Positions 1-10,803 of a DNA stretch of 64,000 bases are shown piece by piece (positions within the stretch are counted from its first letter, which is position 1; each line of letters starts with the position of its first letter). The notes below the pieces were generated by a model, which worked only from the letters and a program-made list of their open reading frames with translations, was not told where the DNA came from and did not search any database. The translations under genes and the position numbers were made by a program. Source of the DNA: Anatilimnocola aggregata (lineage in GTDB: Bacteria > Planctomycetota > Planctomycetia > Pirellulales > Pirellulaceae); contig NZ_CP036274.1 in the NCBI RefSeq assembly GCF_007747655.1, forward strand, positions 7,626,001 through 7,690,000, written 5' to 3'.

Positions 1-746
1 CCTTCAGCGAGCCATTTGGGGGCGCGATTGTTGGTGGCGACGTGCAGTTGCTTGCGGCCCCCCATGAAACAGACGCCATGTACCGGCGGCCGATTCTTGA
101 TTGTCTCCGCTGATTCTTGAAAAAACGGGATGAGCGTATGATCGAAGGCGCTCAGGCCGCGACTCACCGACCAGGAAGGGCCACGCTCGTCGACGGAATA
201 GAGCTTTTCCAGTACGGTGCGAAAATGTGCATAGGCCTCGGGGCCAAACAGGCTCATCTGTTCGTAAGTATCGGGCCGTGTGCGGGTCAGCTCCATCGAG
301 CCAGTCAGTTCCTGAAGATGAGCGGCCAAATTTTCGAATCCCTGGCCGATCTTCACGCATTCCGCCACGGGCATCTGAGCATGAACCATGATGTGGCGAG
401 TCTCGACCCGCTTCAGGGCGAAGCCGGTCTCCTTTTCCCACTTTCGGTGGTTTTCGAGGGCCGTTTTAAGCCGTTCGGTTTCCTCGTCGACTAATTCCTG
501 CTCGTTGCGGTCACCGCGACACTTAGGACAGAATCGATGCGGCACGGACTCGGCTGCATTGGCTCCCCCCTGCCCTTCCACGCGAAAGTAAGGCCTCCGC
601 TTTTTGAGCGGCAAGAACCCGAGCCCGCCGCAATCTGGACAGTCGCCGGCAGGATCTTGTGCAAACAAAATTGCAGGGCAGGCCGCGAGAAGCGAACCTG
701 CGGCGGTCGACTTCAGCCAGGTGCGACGATCGACACGAGAAAACAT
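1..746 (-). CDS. Tat-exported zinc-ribbon protein, unknown function (cut by window edge)
   Basis: An open frame runs leftward from the ATG at 746 off the window edge, giving about 248 residues without a stop. It begins with MFSRVDRRTWLKS followed by an Ala/Leu-rich stretch and FAQ, a twin-arginine signal peptide. Straight after come two Cys pairs, CPDCGGLGF and CPKCRGD (about residues 36-77), resembling a DnaJ-type or rubredoxin-like zinc ribbon. The rest is charged and looks globular (for example HIMVHAQMPVAE and FDHTLIPFF). I do not recognise the family; a planctomycete-specific exported protein is the best description. The C-terminus lies outside the window, so any catalytic motif there is unseen. 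Confidence 0.75.
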   Translation of the reverse strand, partial: MFSRVDRRTWLKSTAAGSLLAACPAILFAQDPAGDCPDCGGLGFLPLKKRRPYFRVEGQGGANAAESVPHRFCPKCRGDRNEQELVDEETERLKTALENHRKWEKETGFALKRVETRHIMVHAQMPVAECVKIGQGFENLAAHLQELTGSMELTRTRPDTYEQMSLFGPEAYAHFRTVLEKLYSVDERGPSWSVSRGLSAFDHTLIPFFQESAETIKNRPPVHGVCFMGGRKQLHVATNNRAPKWLAE

Positions 747-852
747 GCGGCAAACTCCGGAACGGCAAAATTCTATTGCGGCCCATTATGCCGAATGCTT
801 CGATGGCAAGCCAGAAATTACCACTCCGCCGACGCTGCGAAGTGGAACTAAC

Positions 853-1830
853 TCAGCTTTTTCTGAGAGTGAGGAGCAGATCGATCCCCGAAGCTTCGGC
901 GGAGATCTCAAAATTGTTCGCGGGAATCTCAGCTTCGCTGGCGATTCGAGCCAGATCCGCACGATTTCGGTAAAGAAGGTACCAGTTACCGATCCATTCC
1001 ATGTAAGCGCGAGTAGGATTCCAGGGGGCAAAATTGAAAACCAAAGCTTGGCCGCCAGGCCGCAGACAATTCCAAATCATTCGGAGCATCTCGGTCGCTG
1101 CGTCATCTTCAAGATAATCGAAAAAGCCAGTGCAAATGACCAGATCGGCTCCGCTTAGGCGACTTACTTTGGCAGTCTTTCTGGGGAGCCGGACAAGATT
1201 CTCCGACTCGGCAACTAGCTGGATATTGCCCAAATGAGGTCGCAAATTCTGCTCGGCGAGAAGAATTGCCGTCGGATCGAGATCGAGGAGTACAATTTCG
1301 CCGCGGTCCTTCTGAGCGGCTGATAACTGCTGAAGTGCAGCTGCCACTTCAAGCGCTGAACCGCTGCCGACCACGACAACTTTTTTTGGTAAATCTGCTG
1401 TCAGCAGCAGATCAAAGATCAAATCGCGGACCAGGTACATTCGATTGCGAACTGCGTGGGGTGCTGCCTGGCGAAGAAAATATCGATCAAACGCCTGGCC
1501 GAGTGGGTTGTCGGTAACCCGCTCTTGAAAAATGGCTCCCAGCATTTCGTGATCACCGGCATAGCCTCGCGGCTTTTCGCGCGCCCGCAACTGCAACCAA
1601 CCGGGCTGAAGAATTTCGCCCGCCTGCTGCCACATCAAAAAAGATGGCTCGCGATTCTCACTTCCCCACAGATTGGTGAGTGAGAGTTCGGCCAGGCCGC
1701 GGTCGAGAACCAAACTAATGTCGCGACCCGTGTGGATCGCGCGAGGCAACTGCTCGCGCCAATAGGCACCCACACGGGCTGCCGTTGCAGCAGGGTCGAG
1801 CGGCAGTGATGGGTGATTCGGCATAAGCAC
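853..1830 (-). CDS. SAM-dependent methyltransferase, PhcB-like (3-hydroxy fatty acid methyl ester type)
   Basis: A 325-residue class I methyltransferase. SAM motif I is VVVVGSGSA (151-159), followed by the acidic strand end LLDLD (181-185) and a LRPGG-type motif near residue 250. The upstream motif KPRGYAGDHEM (86-96) is, from memory, typical of proteins annotated as extracellular-factor 3-hydroxypalmitate methyl ester synthases (PhcB-like), which methylate 3-hydroxy fatty acids to quorum signals in Ralstonia. That assignment is by resemblance only. The start is GTG at 1830 with AAGGGG seven bases upstream; ATG at 1824 is the alternative. The ribosome site lies in the 3' arm of the terminator that ends the rRNA unit, so the gene follows the 5S on the same strand with almost no gap. 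Confidence 0.75.
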   Translation of the reverse strand: MLMPNHPSLPLDPAATAARVGAYWREQLPRAIHTGRDISLVLDRGLAELSLTNLWGSENREPSFLMWQQAGEILQPGWLQLRAREKPRGYAGDHEMLGAIFQERVTDNPLGQAFDRYFLRQAAPHAVRNRMYLVRDLIFDLLLTADLPKKVVVVGSGSALEVAAALQQLSAAQKDRGEIVLLDLDPTAILLAEQNLRPHLGNIQLVAESENLVRLPRKTAKVSRLSGADLVICTGFFDYLEDDAATEMLRMIWNCLRPGGQALVFNFAPWNPTRAYMEWIGNWYLLYRNRADLARIASEAEIPANNFEISAEASGIDLLLTLRKS

Positions 1831-1831
1831 G

Positions 1832-1863
1832 AAAAAACCCCTTGCAAGTTACCCTGCAAGGGG
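1832..1863 (-). terminator. Rho-independent terminator of the 23S-5S unit
   Basis: CCCCTTGCA (1838-1846) and TGCAAGGGG (1855-1863) form a perfect 9-bp stem with an 8-nt loop. Read leftward, the stem is followed by TTTTTT (1832-1837). It lies 47 bases downstream of the 5S 3' end. A second T6 run (1905-1910) directly follows the 5S closing stem and may also help termination. Confidence 0.85.
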
Positions 1864-1910
1864 TTCGTATTTCGAAGTGAGAGTAAACTCGTCACTTAAC
1901 TATCAAAAAA

Positions 1911-2019
<109 letters not shown>

Positions 2020-2165
2020 ATGATACGGCAGCCGGTAAAGACTGCCGCACCCTATACATTAAGGTTGTTGGGTAAATGGCACCAGGTTAGTTCAAGTCCG
2101 CAGACTTGATTTTGCCCAATCTTAGCCTGAGAAGCTTCAGAAGCTATCATACTTCAGCTGCCTCA

Positions 2166-2182
2166 GGAGAATTGTGAATAAA

Positions 2183-2193
<11 letters not shown>
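2166..2193 (-). other. 3' arm of the 23S processing stem
   Basis: This segment is nearly the perfect complement of 5073-5100, allowing a few G-U pairs. The 28-bp helix closes the 23S ends, where RNase III is expected to cut the precursor. Confidence 0.75.
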
Positions 2194-5072
<2,879 letters not shown>

Positions 5073-5080
<8 letters not shown>

Positions 5081-5100
5081 ACAATTATTCAAAACTCTCC
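5073..5100 (-). other. 5' arm of the 23S processing stem
   Basis: Pairs with 2166-2193 across the mature 23S. It starts GGAGAGTTTTGAATAATTG on the transcribed strand. Confidence 0.75.
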
Positions 5101-5520
5101 ACCAACTACTATCGCACCAGCCTTTCGACTTTTGCGATTTGATTAGTAGAGCATTCTGGATTGAGGCAGCTACGCTTTTGGTACCCAACCGCACGTTGTG
5201 AAACGTGGGGCCGGTACATCCAGCGTTTTCTAGTAACGATAGCTCTATTTCATCTCACCAAATCAGGCTTTCGCCCAACTTGGCATACGCTTAAGAGTTT
5301 CATCGTGAGTATTCCGTTTTGACTTAGCCCTTTCGAGCCAAACCAAGACGACACTCACATGAAGATGCCATCTACCCAACAACCAAATTGTCAAAGATCT
5401 AACCAGGTGGAGCTGGCCGAAACCAGACTCAAGCCTGCCTGTTGACCAGGAGAAGTGGCTCACTTTTGAAGCAACTTCTCGCGATCAACTTGCGACTTTC
5501 ACTTGGGGTTAACCAAAGTG

Positions 5521-5559
5521 GGAAAGAGCAAATTTACAACTCTTGGCCACCCTCGTCAA
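5521..5559 (-). promoter_or_regulatory. Candidate second promoter and boxA-like site upstream of 23S
   Basis: Reading leftward, TTGACG (5554-5559) is followed after 17 bp by TAAATT (5531-5536), a plausible sigma-70 type promoter. Immediately downstream, TGCTCTTT (5523-5530) matches the core of boxA, the Nus antitermination signal often found in the spacer before 23S. If transcription starts just after the -10, boxA would hardly be transcribed, so the two readings compete: an internal 23S promoter, or a boxA within a longer read-through transcript. Confidence 0.4.
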
Positions 5560-5569
5560 CACCACCGAC

Positions 5570-5652
5570 AAAAAAATCACTGCTGCTTTTTAACCGACTG
5601 GAACTTCGCTTCCCGAAAGGAAGCGTCCCGCAAGGATGCGGAGAGCAGTGAT
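5570..5652 (-). terminator. Branched hairpin followed by T7, between tRNA-Ala and 23S
   Basis: On the transcribed strand ATCACTGCT (5644-5652) pairs with AGCAGTGAT (5576-5584), closing a roughly 77-nt element. Inside are two smaller hairpins, CCGCA/TGCGG and GCTTCC/GGAAGC. Seven T residues follow (5570-5576). This looks like an intrinsic terminator or a processing structure separating the tRNA pair from the 23S transcript. Confidence 0.5.
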
Positions 5653-5788
5653 TCCTTCGACGGGTTCTACTATATGAATTCTGGAGAGGCGGACAAGGGG
5701 TGATTTCCGATTCGCCACAGAATTCTTTTTCGTACCCATCCTTTGCACTGCAGAACCGAAGCAAACCGTCAATTTTATCGAAAACCAG

Positions 5789-5861
5789 TGGAGACGAAGG
5801 GGATCGAACCCTCAACCCCTGCCTTGCAAAGGCAGTGCTCTCCCAATTGAGCTACGTCCCC
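5789..5861 (-). tRNA. tRNA-Ala (TGC)
   Basis: A 73-nt cloverleaf with acceptor GGGGACG pairing CGTCTCC (one G-U), D-arm AGCTCAATTGGGAGAGC, anticodon loop TTTGCAA (anticodon TGC) and TTCGATC T-loop. The 3' CCA is not encoded. It sits 93 nt downstream of tRNA-Ile in the usual rRNA-spacer order. Confidence 0.96.
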
Positions 5862-5954
5862 GGCGGGCAGAGCGGAAGCGAAGAAGGGAGAAAGGGTTGA
5901 AGAGAAGGCATTCTCTTCGTCCCTGCGTCCCTTCAACTCTTCATCCCTGCCAAG

Positions 5955-6028
5955 TGCGCGGCACAAGATTCGAACTTGTGACCTCGTCGTTATCAGCGAC
6001 GCGCTCTAACCAACTGAGCTAGCCGCGC
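5955..6028 (-). tRNA. tRNA-Ile (GAT)
   Basis: A 74-nt cloverleaf with acceptor GCGCGGC/GCCGCGC, anticodon stem CGTCG/CGACG around loop CTGATAA (anticodon GAT) and T-loop TTCGAAT. CCA is not encoded. It is the first gene after the promoter at 6062-6089, where a 16S gene would be expected in most bacteria. Confidence 0.96.
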
Positions 6029-6061
6029 ATTTGACCGGCTGTTTCCAGCGGGAAACCTCGA

Positions 6062-6089
6062 ATTGTAAACAAGCTGCGAGGCTTGTCAA
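6062..6089 (-). promoter_or_regulatory. Near-consensus promoter of the tRNA-23S-5S unit
   Basis: Reading leftward, TTGACA (6084-6089) is separated by 16 bp from TACAAT (6062-6067). The predicted start near 6055 is about 27 nt before tRNA-Ile. This supports an independent transcription unit that never contained a 16S gene at this position. Bases 6090-6419 hold no other gene that I can see; they form the divergent leader of the gene at 6420. Confidence 0.75.
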
Positions 6090-6419
6090 ACGGGGCTGAC
6101 CACTGAGAAAGCCGGGCGAAACGAGCACGTCCCTGCTAAACCTGGCTCGGCTCACCCATGTGCCGAGAAGCGAAATTATCGTCCGCCGGCCTCCGAAACG
6201 TGAGCAGACTCCGAAAAAATGCTGGAAAATCACTAGTCCAGCCCCATACAATCCGGAAATCTTGCCAAACGTGCTGAATCTGCTGCGGCTGAGCCGCCGA
6301 AAAGAATCAGAGTCGCTACGACAGGATTTCAAAAAATCGACAATTTCGCGCGAGTGCGGGTTCGCAGCTGCTGATTTTCTGCCCCCGCATCAAGTCCACA
6401 CACGGAAGGAACGGAAGCC

Positions 6420-8378
6420 ATGCTGCGAACACTGTGTCTCTACACCGCAGGTCTTTGCGCCGAGGGCTACTGGAAGCATTTGAGCCGCTGGACGTTTTTG
6501 GCCGGCTTGGCAGCCCCAGCGTGTTTCGCCACGCCCATCTGGGCCGATTCTCCCTCTGCTGCTGACGCGCTTCGCCTGGTCCCCGTTCAGCCCGGAATCA
6601 ACTTCGATACACCCGAAAAACAAGACCTTGCGCGCTGCAAAGTCGATGTGGAAACTTTTGGCGGAATCACCGGTTGGGTGGTGCGCGATGCTGGCGGTCA
6701 ACTACTCCGCCGCTTTCTCGACACCAACGGCGACAACAAGGTCGATCAGTGGTGCTACTTCGCCAACGGCATCGAGATTTATCGCGATATCGACGCGAAT
6801 TACAACAACAAGGCGGACCAATATCGCTGGCTCGGCACGGCGGGAATTCGCTGGGGAACCGACGAAAACGAAGATGGCCGGATCGACGCCTGGAAGAGCA
6901 TTTCGCCCGAGGAAGTGACCGAAGAATTGGTCGCAGCCCTGCGAGATGGCGATGCTGCTCGCTTTCAACGCCTGTTGCTCACCGCGGAAGAATTGCAAAC
7001 GCTGGGACTTGGCGCTGATAAAGTGACCGAGATCAAAGCGAAAATTACCGATGCTGCCGAGAAATTTGGCGATGTCGCCCGCAAGCAAACGATGGTGGGC
7101 AAATCGGCGGAATGGATCTCCTTCGGCGCGAGTAAGCCGGGGGTGTTTACGGCCGGCAGTGAAGGTTCGACGAAAGATCTGATTATCTACGACAACGTCA
7201 CCGCAATTGTCCAGAATGGCAAGGATAAAACGTCGCAACTCATTGTAGGATCACTAGTTCGAGTGGGCGATCGTTGGCGATTGATCGACCTGCCAAAGAA
7301 CCTCCTCTCCGACCCGAATGCCTCGACCGTGGCAGGTTACTTCTTCCAAGCAGAGCCCAGCACACGGAGCGGTGGCGACGACAATCCAGAGAATCGCAGC
7401 GTTAGCCCGGAAGTGCAAAAACAGATCGCTGACCTGGCCAACGTCGACAAGGCCCTGGCGGAAGCGACACCCGCTCAGCTGGGAAAACTCAACAGTGCCC
7501 GCTGCGATGTGCTAGACCAACTTGTTCGCTCGACAACCGGCGAAGACCGGATCATTTGGGTTCGCCAATATGCCGAAACGGTTGCTGCAGCTGTGCAATC
7601 CGGTGCCTTTCCCGAAGGAGTCCGGCGGCTCAATAGCTTGCTCGACACGATCAAGAACGACCCCAAGTCGCGGGACTTGGTGCCTTTTGTCGAATTCCGC
7701 CAAATGAGCGCCGAATACAACCTGAGCTTGCAGGCTAAAGAGCCCGATTTCGAGAAAATCAACACCAGTTGGATGAACAACCTCGAAGCGTTCATCAGCC
7801 AATATGCAACCAGCCCCGATGCGGCCGAAGCAATGCTGCAACTGGCGATTGGGTATGAATTCTCGGGCAAAGAAGAGAAGGCTCTGGAGTGGTTCGGTCG
7901 CATCGTCAAAGAATTCGGCTCCACCGAACTGGCGAAAAAAGCTGCTGGCGCGAAACGGCGGCTGGAGTCGGTCGGCCAGCCGATGTCGCTGCAAGGGAAC
8001 ACGGTCGACGGCCGGAAGTTCGACCTAAGCGCCTATCGCGGCAAGATTGTGTTGGTGCACTACTGGGCGACCTGGTGCGAACCGTGCAAACAAGACATGA
8101 CTCTGATCGCAACCATGCTGAACCGTTATCCGAAAGAGTTCGTGCCTGTCGGTGTGAATCTCGATAACGAAGTGGGGACTGCCCGGCAGTTCATCACCAC
8201 CAAGAAGGTGCCCTGGCCGCAACTCTTCGAGGAAGGTGGCCTCGAAAGCCGCATTGCCAACGAAATGGGCATTCTTTCACTTCCCACAATGCTCCTCATC
8301 GATCGCCAGGGGCGCGTCATCAATCGCAACATCCACGCGAGCGAGATTGAGACGGAACTGAAGAAACTGACGAAGTAA
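6420..8378 (+). CDS. Secreted TlpA/thioredoxin-like protein with N-terminal Ca-binding-type repeats
   Basis: A 652-residue protein starting at the ATG preceded by GGAAGGA. A hydrophobic segment (about 23-42) suggests export. Three Asp/Asn-rich loops follow, DTNGDNKVD (101-109), DANYNNKAD (125-133) and DENEDGRID (148-156), resembling EF-hand or thrombospondin-type calcium loops. The middle is helical and includes a TPR-like tail (about 460-515). The C-terminal 134 residues are a TlpA/ResA-like thioredoxin domain with WCEPC (active Cys 553 and 556) and the cis-proline segment SLPTML. A periplasmic thiol-disulfide reductase or thioredoxin-fold carrier is likely; the substrate is unknown. A symmetric terminator follows. 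Confidence 0.85.
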   Translation: MLRTLCLYTAGLCAEGYWKHLSRWTFLAGLAAPACFATPIWADSPSAADALRLVPVQPGINFDTPEKQDLARCKVDVETFGGITGWVVRDAGGQLLRRFLDTNGDNKVDQWCYFANGIEIYRDIDANYNNKADQYRWLGTAGIRWGTDENEDGRIDAWKSISPEEVTEELVAALRDGDAARFQRLLLTAEELQTLGLGADKVTEIKAKITDAAEKFGDVARKQTMVGKSAEWISFGASKPGVFTAGSEGSTKDLIIYDNVTAIVQNGKDKTSQLIVGSLVRVGDRWRLIDLPKNLLSDPNASTVAGYFFQAEPSTRSGGDDNPENRSVSPEVQKQIADLANVDKALAEATPAQLGKLNSARCDVLDQLVRSTTGEDRIIWVRQYAETVAAAVQSGAFPEGVRRLNSLLDTIKNDPKSRDLVPFVEFRQMSAEYNLSLQAKEPDFEKINTSWMNNLEAFISQYATSPDAAEAMLQLAIGYEFSGKEEKALEWFGRIVKEFGSTELAKKAAGAKRRLESVGQPMSLQGNTVDGRKFDLSAYRGKIVLVHYWATWCEPCKQDMTLIATMLNRYPKEFVPVGVNLDNEVGTARQFITTKKVPWPQLFEEGGLESRIANEMGILSLPTMLLIDRQGRVINRNIHASEIETELKKLTK

Positions 8379-8408
8379 GCCTTGACTTCGCCAACTGAAA
8401 AAGCCTCC

Positions 8409-8443
8409 AAAGCCCGCAGAAATCAAGCGTTTCCGCGGGCTTT
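8409..8443 (+). terminator. Terminator after the thioredoxin-like gene
   Basis: AAAGCCCGC (8409-8417) and GCGGGCTTT (8435-8443) form a perfect 9-bp stem ending in a short T run, just downstream of the stop at 8378. Confidence 0.75.
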
Positions 8444-8471
8444 GTGCTAGAGTGGAGTTGGAGAAAATCAA

Positions 8472-8702
8472 ATGCGCACCGACATCGAAATCCAAGATCT
8501 ATCTGCCCGACTCGACGAGGCTCTAGCGCTCGCAAATGCTGGTGAAGAGGTAATCCTCGTCGCGAACGGAGCACCGAAAGCGAAGTTGGTGCCGGTCGAA
8601 TCTGCCGGCGGTCGTGTATTTGATCTACATCCCGGAGCTTTTGTCGTCGGACCCGAGTTTGACGATCCGCTTTCTGATGACGTCTGGCCAAACAAACGAT
8701 GA
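8472..8702 (+). CDS. Phd/YefM-type antitoxin
   Basis: A 76-residue protein with the layout of type II antitoxins: an N-terminal DNA-binding strand-helix unit (DLSARLDEALALANAGEEVI, then APKAKLVPV) and an acidic toxin-binding tail. It is preceded by a GGAG site and overlaps the next gene by four bases (ATGA), the usual antitoxin-toxin coupling. It probably represses its own operon. The target sequence is not evident beyond the AT-poor upstream stretch. Confidence 0.85.
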   Translation: MRTDIEIQDLSARLDEALALANAGEEVILVANGAPKAKLVPVESAGGRVFDLHPGAFVVGPEFDDPLSDDVWPNKR

Positions 8703-9082
8703 AGTTGCTTCTTGATACGCATGCGTTCATGTGGCTCGATAGCAGTTCCGCGAAACTATCGCCAACCGCCAAGCAGGCGATTGGCGACCCCGCAAACGAA
8801 GTCTGGTTCAGCACAGCAAGTATTTGGGAAATCCAAATCAAGCTCGCGATCGGGAAGCTCCAATTGCAGGAGCCGCTGGCTCAAATCATCGCCAAGCAGA
8901 AGAGCAATCAACTCAGTGAACTTGCAATTCGATCAGAGCATGTGATTGGACTGGCGGGATTGCCTTTGGTTCATCGAGATCCTTTCGATCGAATGCTCAT
9001 CGCACCTGCCGTTGTAGAGGGGTACACGCTGGTCACCGCTGACGCGACGTTTTCACAGTACCCCGTCAAACTGTTGTGGTAG
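8699..9082 (+). CDS. PIN-domain toxin (VapC-like ribonuclease)
   Basis: A 127-residue PIN domain with all expected acidic residues: LLLDTHAFMW (D6), SIWEIQIK (the conserved Glu), HRDPFDRMLIAPA and VTADATF. The family cleaves RNA with Mg2+, often tRNA or the 23S sarcin-ricin loop; the target here is unknown. It is translationally coupled to the antitoxin and ends back-to-back with the PaiB-like gene, with no spacer between the stop codons. Confidence 0.88.
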   Translation: MKLLLDTHAFMWLDSSSAKLSPTAKQAIGDPANEVWFSTASIWEIQIKLAIGKLQLQEPLAQIIAKQKSNQLSELAIRSEHVIGLAGLPLVHRDPFDRMLIAPAVVEGYTLVTADATFSQYPVKLLW

Positions 9083-9709
9083 CTATACTTCCCGCATTAG
9101 CGCTGCCACTTGTTGATCGTCGTAACGACTGGAACTCTGCAGGACTTCAATCACGCGCTCTCGCCGGGCTACTGTTTGGTTCTGGTTGAGCTTCCATTTG
9201 CCTTGCAATTCGTCGATGGTGATTTCGAAGCCAACGATGCCGCCGAGAAGCTTCTCGATGAACGTCGCGTCTTGATCTTCGAGTCGCCAAGGCTGGGGCT
9301 GAGGTGCTTCGTAGACGTTAACAGTTTGGCGGATCAGTTCCAGCAATCGACTTTGATCCGCGATCAATTTCAGCCGACCGGTGGCATGCACAGCGGTGTA
9401 ATTCCACGTAGGAACCGTATTCGGCTCGGCATACCAGGTGGGCGAAATGTACGTGTGCGGGCCGTGGAAGATGGCGAGCGCCGGAATTCCGTCGGCCAGC
9501 CCTTCAGCGGCTCGCCATTGCGGATTGGCTCGCGCGAGATGCCCCACTAACACGCCGCGTGAGCCCTCCGCAGGTTGATAGAGGAGCGGCACATGGCTGG
9601 CGAAGGGAACGCCTTCGTACTCGGTGACGACCATCGCAAAGCTATGGTCGGCCATGAACTGTGTTAGCCGGGCGGGTTCGTTGACAGCAAACGGAACAGG
9701 GACGTACAT
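9083..9709 (-). CDS. FMN-binding negative transcriptional regulator family (PaiB-like)
   Basis: A 208-residue split-barrel flavoprotein. Family landmarks are MYVPxPF at the start, the loop with ASHVPLLYQP, GHLARANPQW, and the HTYISPTWY and PTWNYTAVHATG segments. PaiB-type proteins act in sporulation/protease repression in Bacillus, but most homologues are simply FMN-binding oxidoreductase-like proteins, so regulation here is not shown. Full length for the family. Convergent with the PIN toxin gene. Confidence 0.88.
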   Translation of the reverse strand: MYVPVPFAVNEPARLTQFMADHSFAMVVTEYEGVPFASHVPLLYQPAEGSRGVLVGHLARANPQWRAAEGLADGIPALAIFHGPHTYISPTWYAEPNTVPTWNYTAVHATGRLKLIADQSRLLELIRQTVNVYEAPQPQPWRLEDQDATFIEKLLGGIVGFEITIDELQGKWKLNQNQTVARRERVIEVLQSSSRYDDQQVAALMREV

Positions 9710-9744
9710 AGTTCCTCAACCGTCTGCCAAGTGGACCTGATATG

Positions 9745-10737
9745 CTACAAGTGCGAATCGATCGGCACGGTGGTGCCTGTTCCATCGCAAAGTTCGCTGG
9801 CAGGTGGAGTAATCACCATTCTTACCAGTCGACTCTCGTGATGACTCTCTACACGCGACGTAGGTTCACTGTTCAACAAATAGCGTTGGCTTTCGAACAC
9901 ATTGCGCTCGATGTTAGCGGAGATTTCATCGAGCGGCAAATGACTCAGGCGGTCGAGCGCGAAGGGATTTTGCAGCTCGATTCCAATCTGGTCGAGAGAC
10001 AAGAGTGGATAGGCCACGACGAGCACGATAATCGGTGTCATCACGCCCGTCTTGTCGACAATCGCGATTGGCAGCGCGACCAAGTAGACGAACAAGAAGC
10101 GGCGAATTTTAATCGAAAACACCTTGGCCAGCGGCGTTTTCAAGATGCGTTCGCAAGCGCCGATATGGTCGATCAGTGAAGCCCGCTCATGCTCGGCCTG
10201 CATAAAGGCGAAGCGGTCGAGTTGGCCATCGCGCACGGCCCTAGCCAGCAATTGGGCGAGCCGACCGGCAACATACATCGGCGCATGCGGAGCTGCCGCC
10301 AGGAGCGCTGTCTGCGATTTGCCGAGCAGTTTTTCCATATCTTGGAAGTCGGTTTCACCGCGCAGGCTATGGCGGCAGGCATGGGCGAATGCAGCCGTCC
10401 AGCGACTGAACTCGTCCTGCCATTGACGATCCTGGGGCCCATATACGGCACCGATCGTGGCCAGGTTACGCGTCTGATTCACGATGCCGCCCCAAAGTTT
10501 GCGAGCTTCGTACCAGCGGTCGTAACCAGCATTCGTCCGCGTGACCAAGATCAACGCTAAGACTACGCCAACAATTTCGTACGGTGCGACTGCAAGCCCC
10601 GTCTGAACATCTGTCCACACCACCACGGCATGCACGAACATGCCGATCAAGCAGAAAATTAACACGCGTACCGCCACTTGCGGCGTAACCGAGCCATTCA
10701 CGCGAACGACTTCTGACCAAAAGTCCTGGCGATTCAT
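9745..10737 (-). CDS. Bestrophin-family anion channel
   Basis: Starts at the ATG at 10737 (MNRQDFWSEVV), which has AAAGG seven bases upstream; an upstream extension to 10758 lacks a site. The protein has about 330 residues and the bestrophin/UPF0187 pattern: an early membrane helix, GVVLALILVTRTNAGYDRWYE (the conserved NxxYxRWxEAR-like motif), a soluble helical middle, then FLFVYLVALPIAIVDKTGVM and TPIIVLVVAYPLLSLDQIG followed by the conserved ELQNPFA segment. Bacterial members form pentameric ion channels in the inner membrane. It lies 66 nt downstream of the universal stress gene on the same strand, probably in one operon. Confidence 0.9.
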   Translation of the reverse strand: MNRQDFWSEVVRVNGSVTPQVAVRVLIFCLIGMFVHAVVVWTDVQTGLAVAPYEIVGVVLALILVTRTNAGYDRWYEARKLWGGIVNQTRNLATIGAVYGPQDRQWQDEFSRWTAAFAHACRHSLRGETDFQDMEKLLGKSQTALLAAAPHAPMYVAGRLAQLLARAVRDGQLDRFAFMQAEHERASLIDHIGACERILKTPLAKVFSIKIRRFLFVYLVALPIAIVDKTGVMTPIIVLVVAYPLLSLDQIGIELQNPFALDRLSHLPLDEISANIERNVFESQRYLLNSEPTSRVESHHESRLVRMVITPPASELCDGTGTTVPIDSHL

Positions 10738-10803
10738 ACAACAACCTTTCGATCTCAAAAAACGATATTCGCGGTACGATCATCGCCGATTCGCTGACAA
10801 CAC

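Noticed and set aside
5676-5725. GAATTCTG/CAGAATTC inverted repeat with a T-run on the plus strand
   Set aside because: No plus-strand gene ends here; only 8 bp with a 34-nt loop, so it is not called a terminator.
6030-6420. Possible 16S 3' end upstream of tRNA-Ile
   Set aside because: No anti-Shine-Dalgarno end or other 16S sequence; a promoter is present instead.
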